A DNA stretch of 7,752 nucleotides from an uncultured Spirochaetaceae bacterium (GTDB lineage Bacteria; Spirochaetota; Spirochaetia; Sphaerochaetales; Sphaerochaetaceae): positions 1 through 7,752 of the forward strand of contig CAMKPI010000074.1 in NCBI GenBank assembly GCA_946414625.1, given 5' to 3'. The stretch's first letter is position 1; each line of letters begins with the position of its first letter. Both the position numbers and the translations under genes were made by a program. This document shows, piece after piece, positions 1 through 6,928 of this stretch. The notes beneath the pieces were generated by a model. The model saw only the letters and a program-made list of their open reading frames with translations, ran no database searches and had not been told where the DNA came from.

Positions 1-1145
1 TGTACATGCAAAAAAGCGCGCAGATATATTCAATCTATCTACGCTATGCGGCTCCGGAGGACATCCATATATATTCTGTGGACGAGGTTTTCATCGACTG
101 CTCGGCATATCTTAAAACATACAAGATGTCCGCTGAAGAATTTGCGGTTTTCCTTATCCGGAAAGTACTTGAGGAAACCGGAATCACTGCCACCGCCGGT
201 GTTGGCACAAACCTCTACCTCTGCAAAATCGCAATGGACATCGAGGCAAAGCGCATGGCACCCGACAAGAACGGAGTTCGTATAGCGTTTCTTAACGAAA
301 GGCTATACCGAGAAAGGCTTTGGACGCACAGCCCAATCACTGACTTCTGGAGAGTGGGCAGGGGCATAGCCAGGTCGCTGGAGAGGATGGGCATCTACAC
401 AATGGGAGATCTCGCGAGAGCCTCCGTCAAACATGAGGACGAGCTTTACTCCGCCTTCGGGGTTAACGCAGAGCTCCTCATAGACCATGCCTGGGGATTC
501 GAACCCTGCGGGATGGCGGACATCAAATCTTACAAACCGGAGAGGCGCTCTCTAAGCGAGGGACAGGTGCTCGCGGAACCTTACGCCACAGGCAAGGCCC
601 GCCTCATTGTACGGGAGATGGCGGACAACCTGGCCCTCGCGCTGGTCTCCAAAGAGATGGTGTGCTCGCAGATTGTGCTCACCCTCTGCTATGACACTTC
701 GAACCTGACAAACAAAAACACGCTGTACGCCGGAATGGTGGTAAAAGACTGGTACGGCAGGCTTGTACCCGAGAACTCACACGGCAGCATCAACATAGGC
801 AGATATACCTCGTCGTCCATCCTCATTGTGCAAAAGGCGCTGGAACTGTTCGACAGGATCGCCGCGCCGGATCTCCTCATCCGGCGGATATACATTGTCA
901 CAAACAACACTGAGCCGCTTTCCGCACAGGACAGGCTGAACCGCACAGTACAGCCGGGTCTTTTCGACGACCAGGAAAAGGACGCAAAGGTTCGTTCAGC
1001 AGAGGAGAAAGACAGAAGAAGACAACTGGCAATCCTCAATCTGAAGCGGAAATTCGGCAAGAATACGATTCTGAAAGCTTCCGACCTTGAAGAAGGCGCA
1101 ACCGCAAGGGAGCGAAACTCGCAGGTGGGCGGGCACAGGGGATGA
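1..1145 (+). CDS. Y-family DNA polymerase (UmuC/DinB-like), 5'-truncated by window edge
   Basis: This is a translesion DNA polymerase that copies past damaged template bases. The reading frame is open to the left edge, so the gene starts outside the window; the ATG at 6 is internal. By comparison with clostridial homologues roughly 120 N-terminal residues are missing, including the first catalytic Asp (IDLxSFYASVE motif). Counting from the ATG at 6, the second catalytic motif SVDEVFID has its acidic pair at D26/E27. A fingers/palm motif GVGTNLYLCKIA lies at 65-76, a helix-hairpin-helix-like stretch (TDFWRVGRGIARSLE) around 110-142, and the little-finger region (KPERRSLSEGQVL) follows. QPGLF at 316-320 looks like a beta-clamp binding motif. 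The C-terminal tail (KFGKNTILKASDLEEGAT, then QVGGHRG) is typical of the Clostridia subfamily that pairs with YolD-like proteins. No defect is seen in the visible part. The family call is firm; whether it is closer to UmuC or DinB is not resolved. Confidence 0.92.
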   Translation, partial: YMQKSAQIYSIYLRYAAPEDIHIYSVDEVFIDCSAYLKTYKMSAEEFAVFLIRKVLEETGITATAGVGTNLYLCKIAMDIEAKRMAPDKNGVRIAFLNERLYRERLWTHSPITDFWRVGRGIARSLERMGIYTMGDLARASVKHEDELYSAFGVNAELLIDHAWGFEPCGMADIKSYKPERRSLSEGQVLAEPYATGKARLIVREMADNLALALVSKEMVCSQIVLTLCYDTSNLTNKNTLYAGMVVKDWYGRLVPENSHGSINIGRYTSSSILIVQKALELFDRIAAPDLLIRRIYIVTNNTEPLSAQDRLNRTVQPGLFDDQEKDAKVRSAEEKDRRRQLAILNLKRKFGKNTILKASDLEEGATARERNSQVGGHRG

Positions 1146-1503
1146 TGGTGCCCGACGCGCGACAGCGCAAATATGAACCAGCCCGGCAGTTTCCAAAGCG
1201 CGAAGAATGCCCAGGGTGCCCGACGCGCGACACCGCAAATATGAACTCTGGTGCAGCCCGCGGGCGGACACAGGGATTTTTTCAGCTCTTTGGAATGCTC
1301 GCCTTCCTCTTAGCACAACCCACAGGCAGATGATAAAAGAGATTGTGGAATACCACTGCGGATTAAATACCGGCAGCCCCCCGCGCAGCCCGCGCCCGGG
1401 CGCAGGAAACGCGGAACCGTCGTCTTAAGGATATGCGCCACCGGCGTCTCCGGCGGACATGCAAAACCCGGCACAGTTTACAATCCATCCGCCATGAAAT
1501 AGA
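1146..1503. other. 358-nt gap between polymerase and yolD-like gene
   Basis: No convincing gene lies here. Apart from the direct repeat it holds two perfect GC palindromes without loops: GCCCGCGGGC at 1256-1265 and GCGCCCGGGCGC at 1392-1403. A T-run (TTTTTT) follows the first palindrome by about 10 nt, too far for a classical terminator. I saw no clear LexA box (GAAC-N7-GTTC type), although the polymerase/YolD pair would be a plausible SOS target. Short open frames across the repeat in both directions look like chance. Confidence 0.6.
1147..1246. repeat. 32-bp direct repeat, two copies, period 68
   Basis: Copies at 1147-1178 and 1215-1246 begin GGTGCCCGACGCGCGACA and end GCAAATATGAAC. They differ at one base (G in the first, C in the second, just before the CGCAAATATG part). 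The first copy starts two bases after the polymerase stop codon. The 36-nt spacer is not repeated after copy 2. No transposase or integrase is visible nearby. Confidence 0.9.
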
Positions 1504-1794
1504 ATGGAAGCGATGAACAAAACAGAAAAAGGAACCGCAAAAGCCGCACCATTATCCGGAAACGAGCGGGCAGAACGCCCGGAAACATCAGTCCCGGAAG
1601 ACTTCCCGTATGCTGATATAATCGACATGCCGCATCCGGAGCCCAAAAAGCACCCGAGAATGTCCCTTCATGACCGAGCCGCTCAGTTTGCCCCCTTTGC
1701 GGCACTGACGGGTCTTGATGATATGATGAAGGACACTGCGGAAAACTTCAGCCCGGAAGACATCTCGTCAAGTATTCCGTTTGACGAATACTGA
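1504..1794 (+). CDS. YolD-like protein
   Basis: This is a 96-residue protein whose core, YADIIDMPHPEPKKHPRMSL followed by DRAAQFAPFAALTGLDDM, is the signature of clostridial YolD-like proteins. These are genetic neighbours, and proposed functional partners, of Y-family polymerases such as UvrX/YqjW; their biochemical role is unsettled. The N-terminal 30 or so residues are polar and look disordered, and the tail is acidic. Two starts are possible: ATG 1504 (an in-frame stop at 1495-1497 rules out anything earlier) and ATG 1513. Neither has a well-spaced Shine-Dalgarno; GGAAG at 1506-1510 is only 2 nt from ATG 1513. It follows the polymerase in the same direction but with an unusually wide, repeat-containing gap, so co-transcription is likely but not shown. 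The end is convergent with lysA. Confidence 0.85.
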   Translation: MEAMNKTEKGTAKAAPLSGNERAERPETSVPEDFPYADIIDMPHPEPKKHPRMSLHDRAAQFAPFAALTGLDDMMKDTAENFSPEDISSSIPFDEY

Positions 1795-1814
1795 GACCAC
1801 GCTCCAGAGCCCAG

Positions 1815-1834
1815 AAGCGTCCCTCCCGCTTTTT
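1815..1834 (+). terminator. Weak intrinsic terminator after yolD-like gene
   Basis: AAGCG (1815-1819), a 7-nt loop and CGCTT (1827-1831) form a 5-bp stem that runs directly into TTT. It begins 21 nt after the YolD stop. The stem is short, so efficiency is doubtful. The remaining sequence to 2011, between the convergent genes, shows no good terminator for lysA on the minus strand. Confidence 0.4.
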
Positions 1835-2011
1835 ACCTTGATTTTCTTCCCCGAACCAATATGCGTTGAAGCGTTGCAGGCTTGTCTTTTACAGCCTCGC
1901 TCTTGAAACAGCCAAAACAGACTCACAGCCACGCTTAGTGACGTCGCTCTCGCAAGGGTCAGAAGGGTCTCACAGCCGTTTTACATCGGCGAAAAACGTC
2001 AATCTCGTCAG

Positions 2012-3514
2012 TCAAACATCATTTCGGCACAGATCATCCAGCGTCTCGCCGCGCACAGCGACATAAGACTCGGATCTTCCATCCACACCTCTACGCACCA
2101 TCACCGTGGCAGGACGAGGAAGGCGATTGTAATTTGAAGACATTGAATAGTGGTATGCGCCTGTTGTAAGCAAGGCAACAATATCCCCGCGCCTTATATC
2201 TGAGGGGAAAAGCGCGTCTCTTTGCAGTATGTCGCCGCTCTCGCAGCACCTGCCGACCAAATCCGCCAGTAAGGGCTCCGCTTTTACATCATCAGCCGGC
2301 CTATCGCTCACGATCTCTCCGCTCCCGGCGTACCGACACGGATTCTGGCTCTCCGAGCCTTCCGCGCCAAGGCGATTGGCGCTAATCTCGCATCCGTCCT
2401 GGACGCGTTTCGTATCAGTTTGATTTTTCGCAAATTCGTCACGATTATCGCTTGTCTCGCACCAAGGAGGAACGAGAGCCTTGTTTGCAACAATGCTCGT
2501 ATATTTTGCCCCGTACAAGGCATGACGCGGCGCATCAGCCATTCCACCGTCCACCGAGACATAGTTCTTATAGCCTGTGATTCGCTTCACCGAACCTACG
2601 GTATATAGCGTGATTCCGGCGTTAGCGACAATGCTGCGTCCGGGCTCCATGTAAATTTTAGGAATTTCAATCTCTAGAGCCTCAGCAGCGGTTTTCACGG
2701 TTTTCGCGATGGACTCAATCCTTCCATCTATATCCACTTCAGGATCATTTTCCAAGTATCGCGCGCCGAATCCTCCGCCAAGATTAAGAATCTCCATGGA
2801 GAAGTCGAACTGTTTCCTGACTTTTGCGGCGTAACCCAGCATTTTCAAGGCCGCCTCTCCGTGCACATCCTCGCCAAACACTTGGCTCCCGACATGGCAG
2901 TGAAAACCCCGAACGCGAACGTTCGGCTGAGATAGAGCAAGAGACAGGACGGAGTCGGCGTCCCCAGTGTCGATTGATGAGCCGAACTTGGAGTCTATCT
3001 TGCCTGTAGAAATTTTCTCATATGTATGAGGGTCTATACCCGGAGTCAAACGGATGAGTACATCCTGAACAACTCTTCGCTTTTCCGCCTCAGCCTGGAT
3101 TGCGATAATCTCCTCGGCATTGTCAGCAACAAAGAATCCCACACCTGAATCCATTGCGTACGAAATGTCGGCTCCGGTTTTGTTGTTGGAATGGAAAAAA
3201 GCCCGGCTGAGGTCGAACCCCGCTTCTTTCGCGGTGAATATCTCGCCACTCGACACGACATCTATTCCCATCCCCTCTTCTCGCATTATCCTGTAGAGCT
3301 GCTTGAAGGAATTTGCCTTGGAGGCGTAGATGATTGTATCGCAATAACCGAAATGCTTTTTGAACGCATTCTTGTAGATGCGGCAGTTCTCACGGATTTT
3401 ATCCTCGTCCATCAGATACAGTGGGGTTCCGTATTTCCCTGCAAGATCGACGGTATCCAGCCCGGCAAAACGGAGATGTCCGTTTTCAGAAATTGAAAGA
3501 TTGTCGTGCAGCAT
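2012..3514 (-). CDS. lysA: Diaminopimelate decarboxylase with a ~60-70 residue insertion
   Basis: This PLP enzyme of fold type III decarboxylates meso-DAP to L-lysine, the last step of the pathway. The start is ATG at 3514, because AAGGAG sits 5 nt upstream; a TTG at 3538 in frame has no such support. Seen motifs: YASKAN with the PLP lysine K66, HCHVGS around 205-210, LNLGGGFG 243-250 (phosphate binding), EPGRS 290-294, CESGD 424-428 (catalytic Cys/Glu from the partner subunit) and YHYSMSSNYNRLPRPA 454-469. Length is 500 aa against about 415-435 for the family. The excess lies at about 348-414, between YGAKYTSIVANKA and VGRCCESGDIL, where homologues have only a short linker. The insert is polar, contains Cys 352, 375 and 393, and keeps frame. 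It is probably transcribed with ddh, 148 nt upstream. The active site looks intact, so function is expected, but the effect of the insert is unknown. Confidence 0.95.
   Translation of the reverse strand: MLHDNLSISENGHLRFAGLDTVDLAGKYGTPLYLMDEDKIRENCRIYKNAFKKHFGYCDTIIYASKANSFKQLYRIMREEGMGIDVVSSGEIFTAKEAGFDLSRAFFHSNNKTGADISYAMDSGVGFFVADNAEEIIAIQAEAEKRRVVQDVLIRLTPGIDPHTYEKISTGKIDSKFGSSIDTGDADSVLSLALSQPNVRVRGFHCHVGSQVFGEDVHGEAALKMLGYAAKVRKQFDFSMEILNLGGGFGARYLENDPEVDIDGRIESIAKTVKTAAEALEIEIPKIYMEPGRSIVANAGITLYTVGSVKRITGYKNYVSVDGGMADAPRHALYGAKYTSIVANKALVPPWCETSDNRDEFAKNQTDTKRVQDGCEISANRLGAEGSESQNPCRYAGSGEIVSDRPADDVKAEPLLADLVGRCCESGDILQRDALFPSDIRRGDIVALLTTGAYHYSMSSNYNRLPRPATVMVRRGVDGRSESYVAVRGETLDDLCRNDV
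2273..2473. repeat. Degenerate ~70-nt repeats forming the LysA insertion
   Basis: This stretch encodes LysA residues about 348-414. Copies of a motif sit at 2442-2461 and 2373-2392 (+ strand; pattern CGATT, two variable bases, CGCT, two variable bases, TCTCGCA; 16 of 20 identical, 69 nt apart). A weaker third copy lies near 2301-2318 (TATCGCT then ATCTC). In protein these read CETSDNR, CEISANR and GEIVSDR. The repeat relation of the first two is clear by eye; the third is suggestive. Confidence 0.6.
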
Positions 3515-3519
3515 TGACA

Positions 3520-3525
3520 CTCCTT
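3520..3525 (-). promoter_or_regulatory. lysA ribosome binding site
   Basis: AAGGAG on the minus strand, 5 nt before ATG 3514. It decides the start in favour of the 500-residue LysA over the longer TTG-initiated frame. Confidence 0.8.
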
Positions 3526-3662
3526 GTCGCCTTGTCAAACCAACGCTCAGTTTCGAATCAAAACGCTCATCGCCTTCAGCGTCTCCGCACAGGTACCAAA
3601 AGCTATACGTCGCAAAATAAACGCCTCTGCTACAGCATTTTCGACCTGGGCGTGAACTAACA

Positions 3663-4640
3663 TCACAGGCTGTGCGCCACCAAATCCTCGTAAGACTGCG
3701 GCGACAGGTATTTCGGAGCGATATCGAACACTGTTTTACATCCGTAGGAGCCTTCAGAACTCAGCCTATACGCAGCACGGGCATATGCCAAAAGAACAGA
3801 AGAAGTGAATTCAGGATTTGATTCAAGATCCAATCTGAACTCTACAGTGTGCCTCTCTCCGGTGCTGGTGGAACCGCATCTTATCACCGATCCTCCATGC
3901 GGGAGCCCGGCGTGCTTTGCCGCAAACTCAGATTCCGGAACGAATGTGACATGTGTCTCGTAACCCTCGAAATAGTTTGGCATGGTCTTTATCCGCCGCT
4001 CGATCTCTCCTCTGTCCGCATCGGGAGCCGCCACGACATAACAATCCCGGATATGCATATTCTGTGCGTTCAACTCAACGCCTTCAGGAATTCTGCCACT
4101 CCTTATCTCGGCATAAAGTTCCGAATTCGGAACAGTATACTGTCGTGCGTCAACCACGCCGGGAATGCGTCGGATTGCGTCGGAATGTCCCTGGCTCACA
4201 CCCCTGCCCCAGAAAGTGCAGGTTCTGCCGTTTGGAAGAACGCTTTCCGAATAGATCCTGGCAAGAGAAAAGAGACCCGGATCCCAACCTGCGGCAATCA
4301 CTGCGGTGTGTCGCGAACTCAAAGCTGCCGCGTCCACACGACTCAAATGCTCCGCCATCCTCGCGTGCGTGTCAAAGCTGTCAACCACGTTGAAATCCTT
4401 TGCCAGAGCGGGAGTCATCTCCGGGAGATCCGTTGCCGAACCGCCGCAAATGATAAGAACATCTATCCTGTCCCTGAATTTCAGGATATCAGATGCGCTG
4501 TATACAGTCGCACCGCTCGTCTTTACCAGGGCGGGATTCCTGCGAGTGAACACTCCGACAAGGTTCATGTCATCATTCATTGCGGAGTTCAACTCCACCG
4601 ATCTGCCAAGATTGCCGTAACCGAAAATTGCGATGTTCAT
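3663..4640 (-). CDS. ddh: meso-Diaminopimelate dehydrogenase
   Basis: This enzyme catalyses NADPH-dependent reductive amination of tetrahydrodipicolinate (as its open-chain form) with ammonia to meso-DAP in one step, bypassing the succinylase or acetylase branch. It has 325 residues from ATG 4640, chosen because AGGGGG lies 4 nt upstream and because IAIFGYGNLGR begins where the family begins; a Met 15 codons upstream lacks a ribosome binding site. Seen motifs: GYGNLGRSVE at 7-16 (dinucleotide fold), GGSATD 66-71, DSFDTH 87-92, AAGWDPGLFS 116-125, TFWGRGVSQGHSD 142-154 with RRIPGV after it, GLPHGGSVI 245-253 and NPEFTSS 275-281. All match the Corynebacterium-type enzyme along its whole length with no insertion, unlike its neighbours DapB and LysA. 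It has its own promoter 60-90 nt upstream and stands first in a probable ddh-lysA unit. Confidence 0.96.
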   Translation of the reverse strand: MNIAIFGYGNLGRSVELNSAMNDDMNLVGVFTRRNPALVKTSGATVYSASDILKFRDRIDVLIICGGSATDLPEMTPALAKDFNVVDSFDTHARMAEHLSRVDAAALSSRHTAVIAAGWDPGLFSLARIYSESVLPNGRTCTFWGRGVSQGHSDAIRRIPGVVDARQYTVPNSELYAEIRSGRIPEGVELNAQNMHIRDCYVVAAPDADRGEIERRIKTMPNYFEGYETHVTFVPESEFAAKHAGLPHGGSVIRCGSTSTGERHTVEFRLDLESNPEFTSSVLLAYARAAYRLSSEGSYGCKTVFDIAPKYLSPQSYEDLVAHSL

Positions 4641-4644
4641 ACCA

Positions 4645-4650
4645 CCCCCT
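4645..4650 (-). promoter_or_regulatory. ddh ribosome binding site
   Basis: AGGGGG on the minus strand, 4 nt before ATG 4640. It fixes the ddh start at the family-consistent methionine. It lies only 5 nt beyond the T-run of the leader hairpin. Confidence 0.65.
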
Positions 4651-4655
4651 ATGAG

Positions 4656-4678
4656 AAAAACGCAGCGCAATTCTGCGT
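4656..4678 (-). terminator. Terminator-like hairpin in the ddh leader
   Basis: On the minus strand ACGCAG (4678-4673), a 7-nt loop and CTGCGT (4665-4660) form a perfect 6-bp stem that runs into TTTTT. It lies between the ddh promoter and the ddh ribosome binding site. It could end dapA-dapB readthrough transcripts, attenuate the ddh transcript, or both. Confidence 0.45.
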
Positions 4679-4699
4679 CCTCCATAGAACCGAAGAATT

Positions 4700-4729
4700 A
4701 TTATCATTACAGGCTATTGACCGCGTCAA
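4700..4729 (-). promoter_or_regulatory. Sigma70-type promoter for ddh(-lysA)
   Basis: On the minus strand the -35 TTGACG (4729-4724) and -10 GATAAT (4705-4700) are each 5/6 consensus with an 18-nt spacer. Transcription would start near 4693 and give a leader of about 50 nt. It sits in the 134-nt gap between dapB and ddh. Confidence 0.6.
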
Positions 4730-4774
4730 AAAGCACCGAGTATAGTTCAGACTCTCCAACGAACCTGATAACCA

Positions 4775-5797
4775 TTATCTTTCTGGGCGCTCAAGCATGT
4801 CGCTCATGCTGTAAAGACCCGGTTCAGAGTCTTTCAGAAACATAGCCGCATCAAGTGCACCGCGGGCGAAAACCTCTCTGCTGTAGGCCTCATGCCGCAG
4901 AACGAGCTGCTCTGCCGCTGTTGTGACAAACACTTCATGAATTCCCACCACGTTCGCCAGCCTCAGTGAATGTATTCCGACCTCGTCTCGCTCACGCCTG
5001 GCATGCCCGCTCCTGCCTAATTTCGCCACCGCGCCGGTACGCACGCTTTTCACTGCGTCAAACAGGGTAAGCGCCGTTCCGGAAGGTGCGTCGATTTTTC
5101 TGTTGTGGTGAGTCTCCACAATCTCGATATCGGCATCCGGCAACGCAGAAGCGGCAATTTTAGCGAGCCGAATAAGCGTTGCGACGCCGATTGAGTAGTT
5201 CGACGCGAAAAACACCGGAATCTTCCGGGAAGCCTCGTGAATCAGAGCAATCTCATCCTCGGTCTGCCCGGTGGTTGCGATGACAAGCGGCTTTTTCCTC
5301 TCGATTGCGAACTTCAAAAGCTCCGATGTAACGCTGTGGTGTGAGAAGTCGATAATCACATCGAAATCGACCAGAACGTCCTCAAGGCGGGAACAAAAAA
5401 ATGTCCTCGCGGGATCCGAGTCGTCCTCAACCGATTCCACAGCCGCGTCCGCTGTACCGCACTCTATACGTGAATGAGCCTCGTTGAAAGACTCCACGGG
5501 TTTCACAGACGCGTCCGCCCGCACCTCTGTCAAACAAGTCTTTCGTCCATTCGAAAAATCGGGCGCTTTCCCGGATAATGCTGAATTGCATGAGACCGAT
5601 GCACAGTTCCGTCCGCCCCCAAAATCAGACGTTTTCCCGGAACCCAGAGCGTTGGCAGACGAGCCTAGCGATACATCAACACAAGCCGCAAGAACAGTGT
5701 CCATATAGCCGGACTCGATGAGAGAAGAGACCACTCGCCCCATCTGCCCGAATGCGCCGTTCAATAAAATTCTTATGCCAAAATCCTTCTCGCTCAC
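4775..5797 (-). CDS. dapB: 4-Hydroxy-tetrahydrodipicolinate reductase with a repeat-rich insertion
   Basis: This NAD(P)H-dependent enzyme reduces the DapA product to tetrahydrodipicolinate. The start is GTG 5797, with GAGGTG 5 nt upstream; the first four bases overlap the dapA stop (GTGA), implying translational coupling. Seen motifs: Rossmann GAFGQMG 14-20, DVIIDFS 146-152, ATTG 174-177, ASNYSIGV 198-205, and the catalytic block ETHHNRKIDAPSGTAL 228-243 with H230/H231 and K234 (E. coli H159/H160/K163). It ends with the usual GLYSMSDML. Length is 340 aa against about 245-275. The excess, about residues 46-132, lies after the strand VLAACVD (D41 aligns with the E. coli residue contacting the adenine ribose) and before FDVIIDF. 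It is Ser/Ala/Asp/Glu-rich and consists of four 22-residue units. All recognisable active-site residues remain, so the enzyme is probably functional. Confidence 0.95.
   Translation of the reverse strand: MSEKDFGIRILLNGAFGQMGRVVSSLIESGYMDTVLAACVDVSLGSSANALGSGKTSDFGGGRNCASVSCNSALSGKAPDFSNGRKTCLTEVRADASVKPVESFNEAHSRIECGTADAAVESVEDDSDPARTFFCSRLEDVLVDFDVIIDFSHHSVTSELLKFAIERKKPLVIATTGQTEDEIALIHEASRKIPVFFASNYSIGVATLIRLAKIAASALPDADIEIVETHHNRKIDAPSGTALTLFDAVKSVRTGAVAKLGRSGHARRERDEVGIHSLRLANVVGIHEVFVTTAAEQLVLRHEAYSREVFARGALDAAMFLKDSEPGLYSMSDMLERPER
5390..5653. repeat. Four degenerate 66-nt tandem units inside dapB
   Basis: The units, in coding order, are 5653-5588, 5587-5522, 5521-5456 and 5455-5390, encoding residues 49-70, 71-92, 93-114 and 115-136. 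Units 1 and 2 share a GK..DF..GR pattern (K55/K77, D58-F59/D80-F81, R63/R85). Units 3 and 4 share ADA(S/A)V at 94-98/116-120. At DNA level on the + strand units 1 and 2 share TTTCCCGGA, and units 3 and 4 share CACAG then CGCGTCCGC. The 66-nt register is constant across all four, but the two pairs are only weakly alike. Confidence 0.7.
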
Positions 5798-6693
5798 CCG
5801 TTCACCTCAATTCCCGCCTGCTTCATCAGACTTGCAAGGTTTGCGTAGTTCTTTGCACTCATTGACGTAAGAGGAAGCCGCAGGGTGTTGTTGCACCAGC
5901 CCATTGCAGACAAGGCAGCCTTCACCGGAATCGGGTTCACCTCAGAGAACAAGGCGTCGATTAGAGAGAAATACTTCAGCTGTAGATCGAGGGCCCGCGC
6001 GGTGTTGCCAGAGAGATAGGCATCGCACATTTCAACCGTCTCACGCGGCAGAATATTTGAAAGCACGGAGATAACTCCTATGCCTCCGAGAGACAATACG
6101 GGAACGATCTGGTCGTCATTTCCTGAATAGATATCAATCTTGTCACGGCAAAGGGACGCGACGCGGGCAATCTGGCTGATGTTTCCAGAAGCCTCCTTGA
6201 TGGCGACTATGTTCTCGATATCAGAGAGCCTTGCGACAGTCTCGGGAAGGAGATTGCATCCGGTCCTGGAAGGCACATTGTACAATATACATGGCTTTGT
6301 GCTCGCCTCAGCAACTTTCCTGAACGACTGGAACAGCCCCTCCTGGGTGGCCTTATTGTAGTAAGGCGTTACAAGAAGCATTGCGTCGCATCCTATTGCG
6401 CATGCGTAGATGGTAAGATCCACTGCGTAGGCAATGTCGTTGCTTCCGGTTCCGGCAATCACAGGAACACGTCCTGCCACCTTATCCACGCAGAATTTCA
6501 GCACTTCCCTATGCTCAGCGTCAGACAGGGTGCTCCCTTCTCCTGTGGTACCCGCGGCTACGATTGCATTCACGCCGCACTCGATCTGCCAGTCTATCAG
6601 GCGCTCGAAACGCTTGAAATCCACAGTCCTGCCGTTATCCTCAAACGGGGTGATGATTGCAGTTGCAACCCCTTTGAACACAGTTTTTTTCAT
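5794..6693 (-). CDS. dapA: 4-Hydroxy-tetrahydrodipicolinate synthase
   Basis: This Schiff-base (beta/alpha)8 aldolase condenses pyruvate with aspartate 4-semialdehyde, the committed step of DAP/lysine synthesis. It has 299 residues from ATG 6693, chosen because GGAGG lies 5 nt upstream and KGVATAIITPF follows at the family-typical position; an in-frame extension to 6735 has no ribosome binding site. Seen residues: GTTGEGSTL with T49/T50, PYYNK with Y112, YNVPSRTG with Y138 and R143, and IKEASG with the Schiff-base lysine K166 (E. coli T44/T45, Y107, Y133, R138, K161). GTGSND at 81-86 is also typical. There is no insertion, unlike DapB. It is the first gene of the dapA-dapB pair. Feedback control by lysine cannot be judged from what I can see. 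Confidence 0.97.
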   Translation of the reverse strand: MKKTVFKGVATAIITPFEDNGRTVDFKRFERLIDWQIECGVNAIVAAGTTGEGSTLSDAEHREVLKFCVDKVAGRVPVIAGTGSNDIAYAVDLTIYACAIGCDAMLLVTPYYNKATQEGLFQSFRKVAEASTKPCILYNVPSRTGCNLLPETVARLSDIENIVAIKEASGNISQIARVASLCRDKIDIYSGNDDQIVPVLSLGGIGVISVLSNILPRETVEMCDAYLSGNTARALDLQLKYFSLIDALFSEVNPIPVKAALSAMGWCNNTLRLPLTSMSAKNYANLASLMKQAGIEVNG

Positions 6694-6698
6694 GCCAG

Positions 6699-6703
6699 CC
6701 TCC
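6699..6703 (-). promoter_or_regulatory. dapA ribosome binding site
   Basis: GGAGG on the minus strand, 5 nt before ATG 6693. It selects the 299-residue start over an upstream in-frame codon. Confidence 0.85.
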
Positions 6704-6928
6704 GTTTTCCGCAGCGGTACAGATACGCGAAACACTTACAAACCCATGCATGGACAAATCAGACCTTCCTCGCGAAGGCGTTTTTCTGAGAAGCCCGGTA
6801 CTCCCGCGACATTCATCATTTTGTTTCGCGAACGTTTCCAGACTGTTTCCTCCGAACCGCCAATCAGGACTGCCCCGGAGGCAAATCCCGAAACACAGAC
6901 AAGCCGCTTTGCGCCTCATGCAGGGATA

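Noticed and set aside
1147..1246. CRISPR array
   Set aside because: Only two repeat copies with one mismatch, no further spacers or cas genes, and no CRISPR-like repeat architecture.
1922..1977. Two CTCACAGCC copies 47 nt apart between yolD and lysA, resembling CACAGMC in dapB units 3 and 4
   Set aside because: The match is only 9 nt and the spacing differs from the other arrays; chance cannot be excluded.
3542..3569. AACGCTCA repeated 20 nt apart upstream of lysA
   Set aside because: Only 8 bp long with no dyad or positional relation to a promoter; not enough for an operator.
4641..4685. Upstream Met of ddh giving a 15-residue N-terminal extension
   Set aside because: No ribosome binding site precedes it, the extension overlaps the terminator-like hairpin, and the family begins at the second Met.
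3849..4745. 298-codon open frame on the + strand opposite ddh
   Set aside because: It is antisense to a full-length, motif-complete ddh; no recognisable family and composition is what a reversed coding frame gives.
6736..6819. 27-codon minus-strand ORF in the dapA leader, a possible leader peptide
   Set aside because: No Shine-Dalgarno at proper distance (nearest GGAGG is nearly 30 nt upstream) and no lysine run that would suit attenuation.
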